A stretch of 7,235 nucleotides of DNA from Sulfurovum sp. (GCA_020719895.1 DYPM01000095.1:1-7235); one strand, 5' to 3'. Positions 1 through 6,260 are shown, numbered from the stretch's first letter. Program-made: numbers and translations. Notes: generated from the letters alone by a model not told the origin.

Positions 1-50
1 AGGGATGGAAAAAGGATTGGAGATGGGAAGAGAGGAAGGGATGGAAAAAG
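1..50 (+). repeat. Short in-frame direct repeat (14 bp, period 36 bp)
   Basis: AGGGATGGAAAAAG occurs exactly at 1-14 and again at 37-50. The 36-bp period equals 12 codons, so the reading frame is kept and the Gly-Met-Glu-Lys unit is repeated. The similar GAGATGGGAAGAGAGGAAG lies between the copies. Repeats of this kind can expand or contract by slippage, and the array may continue left of the window. Confidence 0.7.
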
Positions 51-157
51 CAAAGATAGCCATTGCCAAAAACCTACTTGATATTTTGGACAACGCCACT
101 ATCTCACACAAAACAGGACTTGCCGAAGAGATTGTGGAGAGATTAAGAATGGAGTAA
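2..157 (+). CDS. C-terminal end of an Rpn / PD-(D/E)XK nuclease-family transposase-like protein (5' part outside the window)
   Basis: An open frame runs in from the left edge and ends at TAA 155-157, giving 51 residues with no start needed inside the window. It begins with a charged repetitive stretch, GMEKGLEMGREEGMEKAK, followed by a helix (IAIAKNLLDILDN) and a short tail containing HKTGLAEEIVERL. This layout, a Gly-Met-Glu-Lys-type repeat followed by a small module of the 'TGLxxEEI' kind, is typical of the extreme C-terminus of Rpn-family recombination-promoting nucleases (PDDEXK_2). The nuclease core (D, ExK) would lie upstream and cannot be seen, so activity and intactness are unknown. 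The gene converges on the CPBP gene, with 39 nt between stop codons and no clear hairpin. The family assignment is pattern recognition from a tail only; any protein with a GMEKG-type repeat tail is an alternative. Confidence 0.6.
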   Translation, partial: GMEKGLEMGREEGMEKAKIAIAKNLLDILDNATISHKTGLAEEIVERLRME

Positions 158-196
158 ATAGGTTGTAATCTACTAAAATCAATGATATTTAAAAAC

Positions 197-877
197 TTAA
201 TGTACATTTCCACCATAAAAGTAATATCCAAGTCCTATTAAAAAAAGAACATTTCCATACAATCCATGCTCAATCGTCACTAATGCTAATGATTTGGTTT
301 TGAGATAAGTAGAAGCAAATATCAATCCTCCAAGCAGACTCAATGTTGGTGCAACAGGATTGATATAGAGTAGATGAGCATAAGCAAACATCACAGCACT
401 CGCAATCATCATTCGTTTTTTTGTTCCAAAAAAAGGAGCGTATCGTTCAAAAAAAAAGCTACAAAAAATAAACTCTTGAGGTAATGCTGAAAAAATCGGA
501 TAAAACACCAACAAAAAAGGGATAATCTCGGGACGATAATAAAAAATTCCAAATATTTTTTGAGGATCATACAAGTAGAGAAAAATCAACATTCCAATCG
601 AAGCAAACACCCATCTTATCAAAATCAGTTTGAGATTTATCCATGTTACCGCCGCACCATTCCATATCTCTCTAAGTTTGTCATGATAAACAGTTCGCAT
701 CACAAAATAGGTATAAAATCCCGCTGCCCACAAAAAAATAAACATATACATCGCCCATTTATTAAACATAATCACACTGGGAACCACTATGCACAAAAGC
801 ACAAACTCAAAAGCCAATAGTCTCATCTTTCGTCGATGATCGATATATATTTCTTGATTTTTATTTTTGAAATTCAA
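197..877 (-). CDS. CPBP-family intramembrane protease-like membrane protein, TTG start
   Basis: This 226-residue protein is very hydrophobic, with about seven membrane segments (roughly residues 20-35, 42-60, 83-103, 116-131, 157-171, 175-190 and 207-221). The order of conserved motifs fits the CPBP (CAAX protease/bacteriocin-processing, Abi) family. Motif 1 is PQEFIFC at 133-139, motif 2 is FAYAH at 164-168, and motif 3 is HGLYGN at 204-209. Motif 1 differs from the usual EExxxR: the first Glu is Gln134 and the Arg position is Cys139. The motif 3 His-Asn spacing is one residue longer than HxxxN. Such proteins cleave peptides within the membrane or have lost that activity; no substrate can be inferred. 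The start is TTG at 877-875, inside the Nudix gene, preceded by AAGGA. The first ATG (826-824) would remove 17 residues and has a poorer ribosome site. The 17-nt overlap implies co-transcription and coupling with the Nudix gene. Confidence 0.8.
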   Translation of the reverse strand: MNFKNKNQEIYIDHRRKMRLLAFEFVLLCIVVPSVIMFNKWAMYMFIFLWAAGFYTYFVMRTVYHDKLREIWNGAAVTWINLKLILIRWVFASIGMLIFLYLYDPQKIFGIFYYRPEIIPFLLVFYPIFSALPQEFIFCSFFFERYAPFFGTKKRMMIASAVMFAYAHLLYINPVAPTLSLLGGLIFASTYLKTKSLALVTIEHGLYGNVLFLIGLGYYFYGGNVH

Positions 878-1280
878 GATAATCCTTCACTATTCTCCGA
901 TGATCAAACACAAGACGATTGAGTGGTAACGCATCAATTTTATAAAGTGTGGCTGTTTTGGCATCATCACCGCCTTTTGGCATATCAAACGCTTTGGCGA
1001 TATAAACTACACTGACGGTATGAAACCGTTTGTCTCTTGTCGGATCAGAGTAGACACCCAAAAGATGAGTGATTTCAACATCAAGATGTGTCTCTTCTTT
1101 CATCTCACGCACCAAAGCACTCTCTACACTCTCTCCAATCTCTACAAAACCACCAGGAAGTGCTAAACCAATCGGTGGATATTTTCGTTCTATCACTACG
1201 ATACCTTGAAACTTCTGCTCAAAATAGACTTCTATAATTCCATCTACTGCCACATAAGGCGTTTTGGGGGTAAATGCCAT
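861..1280 (-). CDS. Nudix hydrolase (ADP-ribose pyrophosphatase-like)
   Basis: This 139-residue protein is one complete Nudix domain. The Nudix box (GX5EX7REUXEEXGU) is at residues 44-66: Gly44, Glu50, Arg58-Glu59, and the metal-binding pair Glu62-Glu63, ending in THL where the consensus has X-Gly-U. His65 therefore replaces the consensus Gly, while all catalytic acids are kept. The family hydrolyses nucleoside diphosphates linked to another moiety, using Mg2+. The [10 protein letters not shown] context and length resemble small cytoplasmic ADP-ribose/NADH-type pyrophosphatases, but the substrate cannot be fixed from sequence alone. The ATG at 1280-1278 is preceded by AAGGA with 6 nt spacing. 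The last 17 nt overlap the start of the CPBP gene, so the two form a likely operon, transcribed divergently from the RMD1-family gene. Confidence 0.92.
   Translation of the reverse strand: MAFTPKTPYVAVDGIIEVYFEQKFQGIVVIERKYPPIGLALPGGFVEIGESVESALVREMKEETHLDVEITHLLGVYSDPTRDKRFHTVSVVYIAKAFDMPKGGDDAKTATLYKIDALPLNRLVFDHRRIVKDYLEFQK
878..887 (-). promoter_or_regulatory. Ribosome binding site supporting the TTG start of the CPBP gene
   Basis: On the minus strand AAGGA (887-883) lies 5 nt before TTG (877-875). It sits within the last codons of the Nudix gene. The downstream ATG at 826-824 has only a weak GAAAG immediately before it, so the TTG start is preferred. Confidence 0.65.
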
Positions 1281-1322
1281 CGTTTTTCCTTTTGTTTGCG
1301 ATTAAGCGTACGATACTTTTTC

Positions 1323-1350
1323 ATTGTATAATTTTAAATTGAATCTCCAA
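1323..1350 (-). promoter_or_regulatory. Candidate promoter for the Nudix-CPBP pair
   Basis: On the minus strand TTGGAG (1350-1345) and TACAAT (1328-1323) are separated by 16 nt, giving 4/6 and 5/6 matches to sigma70 boxes. Transcription would start near 1316, leaving a leader of about 35 nt. The -10 box overlaps that of the opposing candidate promoter. In AT-rich DNA such matches can arise by chance. Confidence 0.35.
1327..1332 (+). promoter_or_regulatory. Candidate -10 box for the RMD1-family gene
   Basis: A perfect TATAAT lies 53 nt before the ATG at 1386. No good -35 box is present (best TTAAGC at 1302-1307, 19-nt spacing). This is common for housekeeping promoters in Campylobacterota. 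Predicted start of transcription is near 1339. Confidence 0.5.
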
Positions 1351-1356
1351 AGATTC
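1341..1356. repeat. Inverted repeat in the divergent promoter region
   Basis: GAATCT (1341-1346) and AGATTC (1351-1356) form a perfect 6-bp inverted repeat around CCAA. It begins at the predicted plus-strand transcription start and covers the -35 candidate of the minus-strand promoter (1350-1345). Its place suits an operator or a small 5' mRNA hairpin. It is short, and the function is unproven. Confidence 0.35.
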
Positions 1357-1385
1357 TCAATCTATTTATCAAAAAAGGTACTACC

Positions 1386-2144
1386 ATGGGGGCAATACGA
1401 AGCTACACCTTTACGTCGGGTTTTGATTTTGAAATGATCAAACAACACGCGGTTGACACATTACGTGCCAAACTTCTCAAAGAAGCGATTATTATCGACC
1501 AAAATCCTGGATACCTTTTTGTTTTCAAATATGCTGTGGCAATCTCATGGAATCTTGAAGACGAGAAACACCTCATCCAAACCCTTGCTCCAGAAGCTAT
1601 ATACAAACACTCTGAGGCTTTTATCTACAAACTCTCAAATGAGTTCAAAATAAAAATCAGTGCTGATACATTACAAATACTCAATATAGATGAAATGACA
1701 ATGCTCGCGGTCTCTTTTGCAATCGCACAATCTGTCAAACTCGGTGAGTTTGAAGATGAACTTCTCGAGAGACTAATTCAAACCGAACATATTCCCGCGG
1801 AGTTGATTCAAAATGGTCGAGTGTTAATGCCACGAGAAGAGATTGCCAAAGAGAGAGGGAAGCTCTTTTTGACAAAATCTAAAATCTATCTTCATTTTGA
1901 ACTCCTTGATACTCCTGACTTTTTATGGGAGTATCCTGAACTTGAAGAGTATTATCTAACCACAAGAAAATATCTTGAGATCGAACCACGCATTGAGATT
2001 ATCAATCGTAAACTCAATATCCTTCATGAGATTCTTACTATTTTGGCAGATGAACAAAAACACAAACACTCAAACTTGCTTGAGTGGATTATTATTGCTC
2101 TTATTGCATTAGAGATTGTGATGAATGCAGAAAAAATATTTTGA
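1386..2144 (+). CDS. RMD1/YagE (DUF155) family membrane-anchored protein
   Basis: This 252-residue protein matches the RMD1/DUF155 family over its full length. Its most characteristic part is the C-terminal half: residues 163-180 (TKSKIYLHFELLDTPDFL), then WEYPELEEYY, then a long charged helix (about 193-228: YLEIEPRIEIINRKLNILHE and onward), and a terminal hydrophobic segment starting LLEWIIIALIALEIV (231-245). The last segment is a likely single tail membrane anchor, leaving the bulk in the cytoplasm. The family includes yeast Rmd1 and mitochondrial RMND1, the latter linked to mitochondrial translation; the bacterial role is not established. The ATG has AAGG 7 nt upstream. The gene is transcribed alone, divergent from the Nudix-CPBP pair, and its stop codon overlaps the hairpin that follows. 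No truncation is seen. Confidence 0.88.
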   Translation: MGAIRSYTFTSGFDFEMIKQHAVDTLRAKLLKEAIIIDQNPGYLFVFKYAVAISWNLEDEKHLIQTLAPEAIYKHSEAFIYKLSNEFKIKISADTLQILNIDEMTMLAVSFAIAQSVKLGEFEDELLERLIQTEHIPAELIQNGRVLMPREEIAKERGKLFLTKSKIYLHFELLDTPDFLWEYPELEEYYLTTRKYLEIEPRIEIINRKLNILHEILTILADEQKHKHSNLLEWIIIALIALEIVMNAEKIF

Positions 2145-2172
2145 TTTTGTAGAGTTTCGACTCTACAAAATC
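2143..2172. terminator. Bidirectional hairpin (13-bp perfect stem, TTCG loop) between convergent genes
   Basis: GATTTTGTAGAGT (2143-2155) pairs perfectly with ACTCTACAAAATC (2160-2172) around the four-base loop TTCG, which reads CGAA on the other strand. The left arm starts inside the TGA stop (2142-2144) of the RMD1-family gene. The right arm ends 4 nt before the stop of the LysM/3D gene. On the minus strand the stem is followed by AAAATATTTTTT, which gives the RNA a U-rich run; on the plus strand no U-run follows. It therefore fits an intrinsic terminator best for the minus-strand operon, and may act as an RNA end-stabilising stem for the plus-strand transcript. Confidence 0.8.
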
Positions 2173-2176
2173 AGCA

Positions 2177-3391
2177 TCAATCCCAATAAATCATCACGCT
2201 TCGTTTTCCCCACTGCATTGCTTTTTTACGATCAACTCCCATATAGATATCAATACGTTTTTTAAAGCGTCTATTCATTTTGTCTTTGACTTCATAGAGT
2301 CCAGGAAGTCCTGCGATACGAACCGCAGTGCCATGTTTCAAACCATATTCGGCAAGCATATCTTCTGAAACTGCAATCGCTTTTATTCCTGGATAAAGTG
2401 GATCATTCCACGCTGCTACAAAAGGAGTAGAATCGGTTTGATCTACATGGGAAGTGTAAGCGGTGGCAGTGACACGCATCTGCTTGGTTCCAAAATCACT
2501 ATAAGAGATTGCTATATCTATATCGTCAACCTCTTGTTGTGCCTCTTCCATTCTCTCCATCTCCTCTTGATAACGTCTCGTCTCTATCTCTTGTCGCTCT
2601 CTTTTGATTCGTTTTTTCTCTTCTGTCTCTGCCAATCTATAAGGCAAAGGAAGACTAAGAAATTTTCCTGTTTTTGGAGGACGTTTGAGAGATAGTCTGT
2701 TGTATCCTACCAACGCTTTTGTAGAAATATGAAATTTTTTGGCAATCGAACCAAACGTATCGCCTTTTCGTACAGTATAAGAAGCAAGATCTATATCATC
2801 AATCATCTGTTGTTTGAGAGGAATTTTAAGCTCATCTCCAATAAAAGGCTCATTTTGTGGTTGTAGATTATTTATTGAAAGGAGTTTGCGAATCGAGAGA
2901 TGAAACTTCATAGCAATCTTTTCAAAATCCTCATCACGTTTTACTATATAAATGCCATACTTAGAAGGATCAAGTGCAGAAATATCGTTTTCTATTCCCA
3001 AAGAAGGCATAGCAATACCATGCTCATCAACACAAACAGAGCTTGGTGTACATTTTGGAAGACGAGGAGGCAAGTAGGTGTGGCGTTGTTTTTTAGAATC
3101 ATCAGACCTTATGGCATAAGAGACCATATGACGTTTTGTTATGCGTTTATGTTTTCTTCCTTGGCTTCTTTTTTCAAACTCATCTTCGACATCTTTCAAA
3201 AAAGCATGACTCTCATTGGTCTCAAGTCCACTCGCGTGTTTGGAGGAGATCAGATGAGAATGAAACCGCTTCTTATACCGTTCATAGTAAGGATTTGTCT
3301 CTTTGATTTCCTTTGAACCACTCGCAATAGCAAACGAACTTAAAATCAAAAAAATTAATCCTATTTTTTTAAAATATTTATTTTTCATCAT
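2177..3391 (-). CDS. Exported LysM- and 3D-domain cell-wall protein
   Basis: This 404-residue protein starts with a basic region and a hydrophobic core (residues 8-23, cleavage likely after Ala23), so it is probably exported to the periplasm. A long, basic, poorly ordered part follows (about 25-140), with two cysteines, Cys114 and Cys120. Next come two LysM modules at about 146-191 (divergent, IVKRDEDFEKIAMKF) and 203-250 (clear, YTVRKGDTFGSIAKKF). A charged segment at 254-290 (rich in E, K and R) is probably a coiled coil. The C-terminus (about 305-404) is a 3D-type double-psi barrel: ATAYTSHVDQTD, then KAIAVSEDMLAEYGLKHGT, then Asp370 and Asp381 in KDKMNRRFKKRIDIYMG. LysM binds peptidoglycan. 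3D domains occur in lytic transglycosylase-like and cell-wall-modifying enzymes. The usual DTGG around the first of these Asp is changed here, so activity is uncertain. The first of two adjacent ATGs lies 3 nt after the thrC stop. Confidence 0.85.
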   Translation of the reverse strand: MMKNKYFKKIGLIFLILSSFAIASGSKEIKETNPYYERYKKRFHSHLISSKHASGLETNESHAFLKDVEDEFEKRSQGRKHKRITKRHMVSYAIRSDDSKKQRHTYLPPRLPKCTPSSVCVDEHGIAMPSLGIENDISALDPSKYGIYIVKRDEDFEKIAMKFHLSIRKLLSINNLQPQNEPFIGDELKIPLKQQMIDDIDLASYTVRKGDTFGSIAKKFHISTKALVGYNRLSLKRPPKTGKFLSLPLPYRLAETEEKKRIKRERQEIETRRYQEEMERMEEAQQEVDDIDIAISYSDFGTKQMRVTATAYTSHVDQTDSTPFVAAWNDPLYPGIKAIAVSEDMLAEYGLKHGTAVRIAGLPGLYEVKDKMNRRFKKRIDIYMGVDRKKAMQWGKRSVMIYWD

Positions 3392-3394
3392 AGC

Positions 3395-4861
3395 CTACAG
3401 AAACTTGACTATCTCCTCTTTAATCTTCTCTTTCTCTACTACAACTGTATGTTTAATCGGTTTTTTAAAAAGCCATTCTATTGCCGAAGGCACAGTAAGA
3501 TTGTATTTTTGACTGATAAAGTGCAATGCTTCACTGTCTTGTGTGATATTTTCTCCCAATGCTTTTGCCACAGAAGGCGAAAACTTTGTCCACTCAGCAG
3601 TAGAGCAAACAATGGTTTTGAGTGGTTTGTCTCGAAGCGTTTGGTATGCTTGAAAACACGTTGCGGTGTGTGGATCCATAATGTATCCTTTTTTGGCATA
3701 CTGTGAAATCACCATTTCGCAAAATTGATCATCAGCATACGACGCATCAAAATCCTCTTGGAGCATCGTGAGTTCTTTGTCACTCAAAAAGTATTTTCCT
3801 TCATTTTCAAGTGACTCCATCAATACTTTTGTACGCTCTGCACCAAACTTATCAAACATAATTCGCTCTACATTTGAGCTTTTGAGAATGTCCATAGCAG
3901 GTGACTCAGTCTGAACAAGCTCTCTTGTAGTAAGGTCATATACACCACGAAGAATCCAATCTGTAAGAACATTATTGACATTTGAAGCGATTAGGATTTT
4001 TTCGATAGGAAGTCCCGCTTTTTTGGCGTAATAAGCACCCAACGCATTACCAAAGTTACCACTTGGAACTATCAAGTACACCTTTTCTCCTATCACAATC
4101 TGCCCTTCTCTTACAAGCTCAATATAGGCGTGAATATGATAGATAATCTGAAAAATAATCCGTCCAAAATTGACTGAATTAGCAGCAGAGAGTTTGATAT
4201 TTCGTGCCTGAAGTTCGGCTTTGAAATCTTCAGAAGCAAGAAGTGTTTTGAGAGTATTTTGAGTGTCGTCAAAATTGCCTTTTACGCCAATCACTTTGAG
4301 ATTATCTGCATCTTCGGTCACCATCTGTAATCTTTGGACATCTGAAGTACCGCCATCAGGATAAAGACATGCTACTTTGACATTAGGTTGATTTTTGAAA
4401 GTTTCTAATGTCGCAGGTCCAGTATCTCCGCTGGTTGCTGCCATAATGAGATAGTTTTCTTTTTTTTGTTGTGCCAACGTCGAGAGAATATAGCCAAACG
4501 GTTGCAGCGCCATATCTTTAAAAGCTCTTGTAGGACCATGATAAAGTTCTACAACATAACAATCCTCTTCGATTTTTACAAGCGGAACAGGATTGGAAGA
4601 ATCATCAAAACCATCATAACGACTTAATGCCACCTCCAACACTTCAGGCTCAATATCAATCTCAAACCATTGCAAATAATCCAATGCCAACGATTTATAA
4701 TCGCTAAAGAGATGTCCCTCAAGATAACTATGGCCCAACAATGGAATATATTTTGGGACATACAAACCTCCAAAACTTGCACTCGGACTCAATATTGCCT
4801 CCGAAAAAGAGACTTCATTTGGCTTGATCCCATCATTCCCTCTTGTTTCTATAAACTGCAT
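3395..4861 (-). CDS. thrC: Threonine synthase
   Basis: This 488-residue cytoplasmic PLP enzyme converts O-phosphohomoserine to threonine, the last step of threonine synthesis. The pyridoxal-phosphate lysine is Lys115 in HGPTRAFKDMALQPFG. The substrate/phosphate-binding motifs SGDTG (144-148) and SGNFGN (267-272) are intact, as are NSVNFGRI (228-235) and the N-terminal TRG...SFSEAILSPSASFGGLYVP region. Length and the N-terminal arm fit the long Gram-negative/fungal-type threonine synthase rather than the short Bacillus type. The ATG at 4861-4859 has GAGGA 6 nt upstream. It appears to have its own promoter in the 100-nt gap after the propeller gene. TAG (3397-3395) is followed after only 3 nt by the LysM/3D gene, so the two form an operon. 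Confidence 0.97.
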   Translation of the reverse strand: MQFIETRGNDGIKPNEVSFSEAILSPSASFGGLYVPKYIPLLGHSYLEGHLFSDYKSLALDYLQWFEIDIEPEVLEVALSRYDGFDDSSNPVPLVKIEEDCYVVELYHGPTRAFKDMALQPFGYILSTLAQQKKENYLIMAATSGDTGPATLETFKNQPNVKVACLYPDGGTSDVQRLQMVTEDADNLKVIGVKGNFDDTQNTLKTLLASEDFKAELQARNIKLSAANSVNFGRIIFQIIYHIHAYIELVREGQIVIGEKVYLIVPSGNFGNALGAYYAKKAGLPIEKILIASNVNNVLTDWILRGVYDLTTRELVQTESPAMDILKSSNVERIMFDKFGAERTKVLMESLENEGKYFLSDKELTMLQEDFDASYADDQFCEMVISQYAKKGYIMDPHTATCFQAYQTLRDKPLKTIVCSTAEWTKFSPSVAKALGENITQDSEALHFISQKYNLTVPSAIEWLFKKPIKHTVVVEKEKIKEEIVKFL

Positions 4862-4883
4862 ACACTTTCCTCTGTAGATAAAA

Positions 4884-4898
4884 TGTCATAAAATGACA
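4884..4898. promoter_or_regulatory. Palindrome over the thrC transcription start, operator candidate
   Basis: TGTCAT (4884-4889) and ATGACA (4893-4898) form a perfect inverted repeat around AAA. It lies just downstream of the -10 box and covers the predicted start of transcription, where a bound repressor would block initiation. I cannot assign a regulator. Confidence 0.4.
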
Positions 4899-4901
4899 AA
4901 A

Positions 4902-4907
4902 ATTATA
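4902..4907 (-). promoter_or_regulatory. Candidate -10 box of the thrC promoter
   Basis: On the minus strand a perfect TATAAT reads from 4907 to 4902, 40 nt before the thrC ATG. No convincing -35 box is seen. Predicted start of transcription is near 4895, leaving a leader of about 34 nt, which is too short for an attenuator or riboswitch. Confidence 0.55.
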
Positions 4908-4961
4908 GCGTAAGAAGATTGAATCCTATCGCCTTTGTTTGTTCAATATAAGACCAGTTAA

Positions 4962-6260
4962 TCATCTTGCACTTCTTCGTTTTTCCCCTATTTTCACCAT
5001 ATAAAATCCATAATTAAGAGTATAACTATCGCTTGAGCCGACCAAAAGCACCGAGCCATCACTCAAAAGTGCAACGCCATTTGCCTTATCTTCATTCTCT
5101 TTACCATAAGCATGCGACCAAACAAGTTCACCATCTTTATCAAGAACCAAAACATACATATCGTGTCCTCCTTTGCCCAAAGTGTTTGTACCACCAGCAA
5201 GCAAAAATCCACCATCTCTCATCAATGTCACTGCATTACCATACTCATAATATTTGAAACCATAGATTTTATGCCACATCAAATTGCCGTTGGTGTCATA
5301 CTTCATCACCGTCAAATCAGTCTGATCACTATCAAAAGAACGCGTCTCTCCTACGGCCACCAAACCATCATCAATAGTCGGAGTCACTCCATTTAGTGCA
5401 TCAAAATCACTTCCGCCGTACGTTCTACTCCAAATTTGTTTGCCATTTTGATCAAGCTTCATTATAAAAAACTGCTCATAATCGCCATTTCTTACCTCGC
5501 GAAGTCCTACTAATGCCAATGCACCATTACGCATTCGTGTAACGCTACGTGCTTCTTCTTGAGCATCGCTTCCGATATTTTTTGCACTGATAAGATTTCC
5601 ATTAGAATCAAGCTTGGCAATATAGATATTTTTATCTCCTCTCCCGTAAGATTCCGTACTTCCTACAGCTACCATACCGCCATCATCAGTACCTATAATT
5701 CCACCAGGATATTCATCTCTATTTCCACCAATCGCTTTCTCCCAAATCAATTTTCCATCCAATGAAATTTTTGCGATATAGAGATCTTTGTCATACTCTT
5801 TGGAGAGTGATTTTGTCATCCCAAGCACAAAAATAGATCCATCCAAAGCACGAGAGATAGCCTTGCCTTCATCCTCTTTTTCACCGCCAAGCATCAATCT
5901 CCATGCCATATCACCATCACGATTTATCCGCGTAACACAAATATCAGTGCGTTTAGCATCAAAAGAGTTGCAAGTACCAACAATCGCCGCATCTTTGTTT
6001 TCAAGTGCTACGACTCCTTGAGCTACATCATCTCGTCCTCCACCGTAAACCTTTTCAAATACCGATTTGAACAGCTCTTTTTGTTCTGTTTTTTCTGTAG
6101 ATTTTTGATCTAAATTTGTATTTGTCGTTTCGACTTTGCTTTCTTTTTTTGTAGAACCAAACATAGACATAGGATTTGGCATACTGTCTGATGCTTCAAT
6201 AAATGTGATAAGTCCCAAAATAAAAACAACCTTAGCGGATAAAATATGTGATAGTTTCAT
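4962..6260 (-). CDS. Exported seven-bladed beta-propeller protein with 52-residue repeats
   Basis: This 432-residue protein begins with a signal peptide (core about 9-20, cleavage likely near Ala23; no lipobox Cys). A low-complexity linker rich in T, K and E follows to about residue 60. The rest is seven repeats with a Y/I-G-G-type landmark at residues 72, 124, 177, 229, 281, 333 and 385, a period of 52 (one of 53). Each repeat carries a 'DGG...VG.T.S' strand, then 'D.yi.KlD..G...W'. This is the pattern of a beta-propeller of the PQQ-like/delta-60 type. The last repeat lacks its final strand, and the extra N-terminal strand FKSVFEKVYGG (64-74) can supply it, closing the ring. No enzyme motif is seen; a binding or scaffold role outside the cytoplasm is inferred. 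The ATG at 6260 is chosen for its AAAGGAG site. It follows argB by 66 nt. Confidence 0.85.
   Translation of the reverse strand: MKLSHILSAKVVFILGLITFIEASDSMPNPMSMFGSTKKESKVETTNTNLDQKSTEKTEQKELFKSVFEKVYGGGRDDVAQGVVALENKDAAIVGTCNSFDAKRTDICVTRINRDGDMAWRLMLGGEKEDEGKAISRALDGSIFVLGMTKSLSKEYDKDLYIAKISLDGKLIWEKAIGGNRDEYPGGIIGTDDGGMVAVGSTESYGRGDKNIYIAKLDSNGNLISAKNIGSDAQEEARSVTRMRNGALALVGLREVRNGDYEQFFIMKLDQNGKQIWSRTYGGSDFDALNGVTPTIDDGLVAVGETRSFDSDQTDLTVMKYDTNGNLMWHKIYGFKYYEYGNAVTLMRDGGFLLAGGTNTLGKGGHDMYVLVLDKDGELVWSHAYGKENEDKANGVALLSDGSVLLVGSSDSYTLNYGFYMVKIGEKRRSAR

Noticed and set aside
158..196. Terminator between the convergent partial gene and the CPBP gene
   Set aside because: I looked for a hairpin in these 39 nt on both strands and found none of useful length.
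1403..1653. Small open frames overlapping the RMD1-family gene
   Set aside because: They lie wholly inside a conserved full-length gene, in other frames, with no independent support.
2438..3512. Plus-strand open frames of 85, 138 and 69 codons opposite the LysM/3D and thrC genes
   Set aside because: They lie antisense to clearly conserved proteins, have no recognisable domains, and are rich in residues expected from reading AT-rich genes backwards.
4918..4954. Possible terminator after the propeller gene (ATTGAA / TTCAAT arms)
   Set aside because: Only 6 AT-rich base pairs with a loop of about 18 nt and no solid U-run; too weak to call.
5033..6021. Plus-strand open frames opposite the propeller gene
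   Set aside because: They are shadows of the repeat-containing gene; their low-complexity look (many Ser, His, Ile) comes from the reverse complement of the 52-residue repeats.
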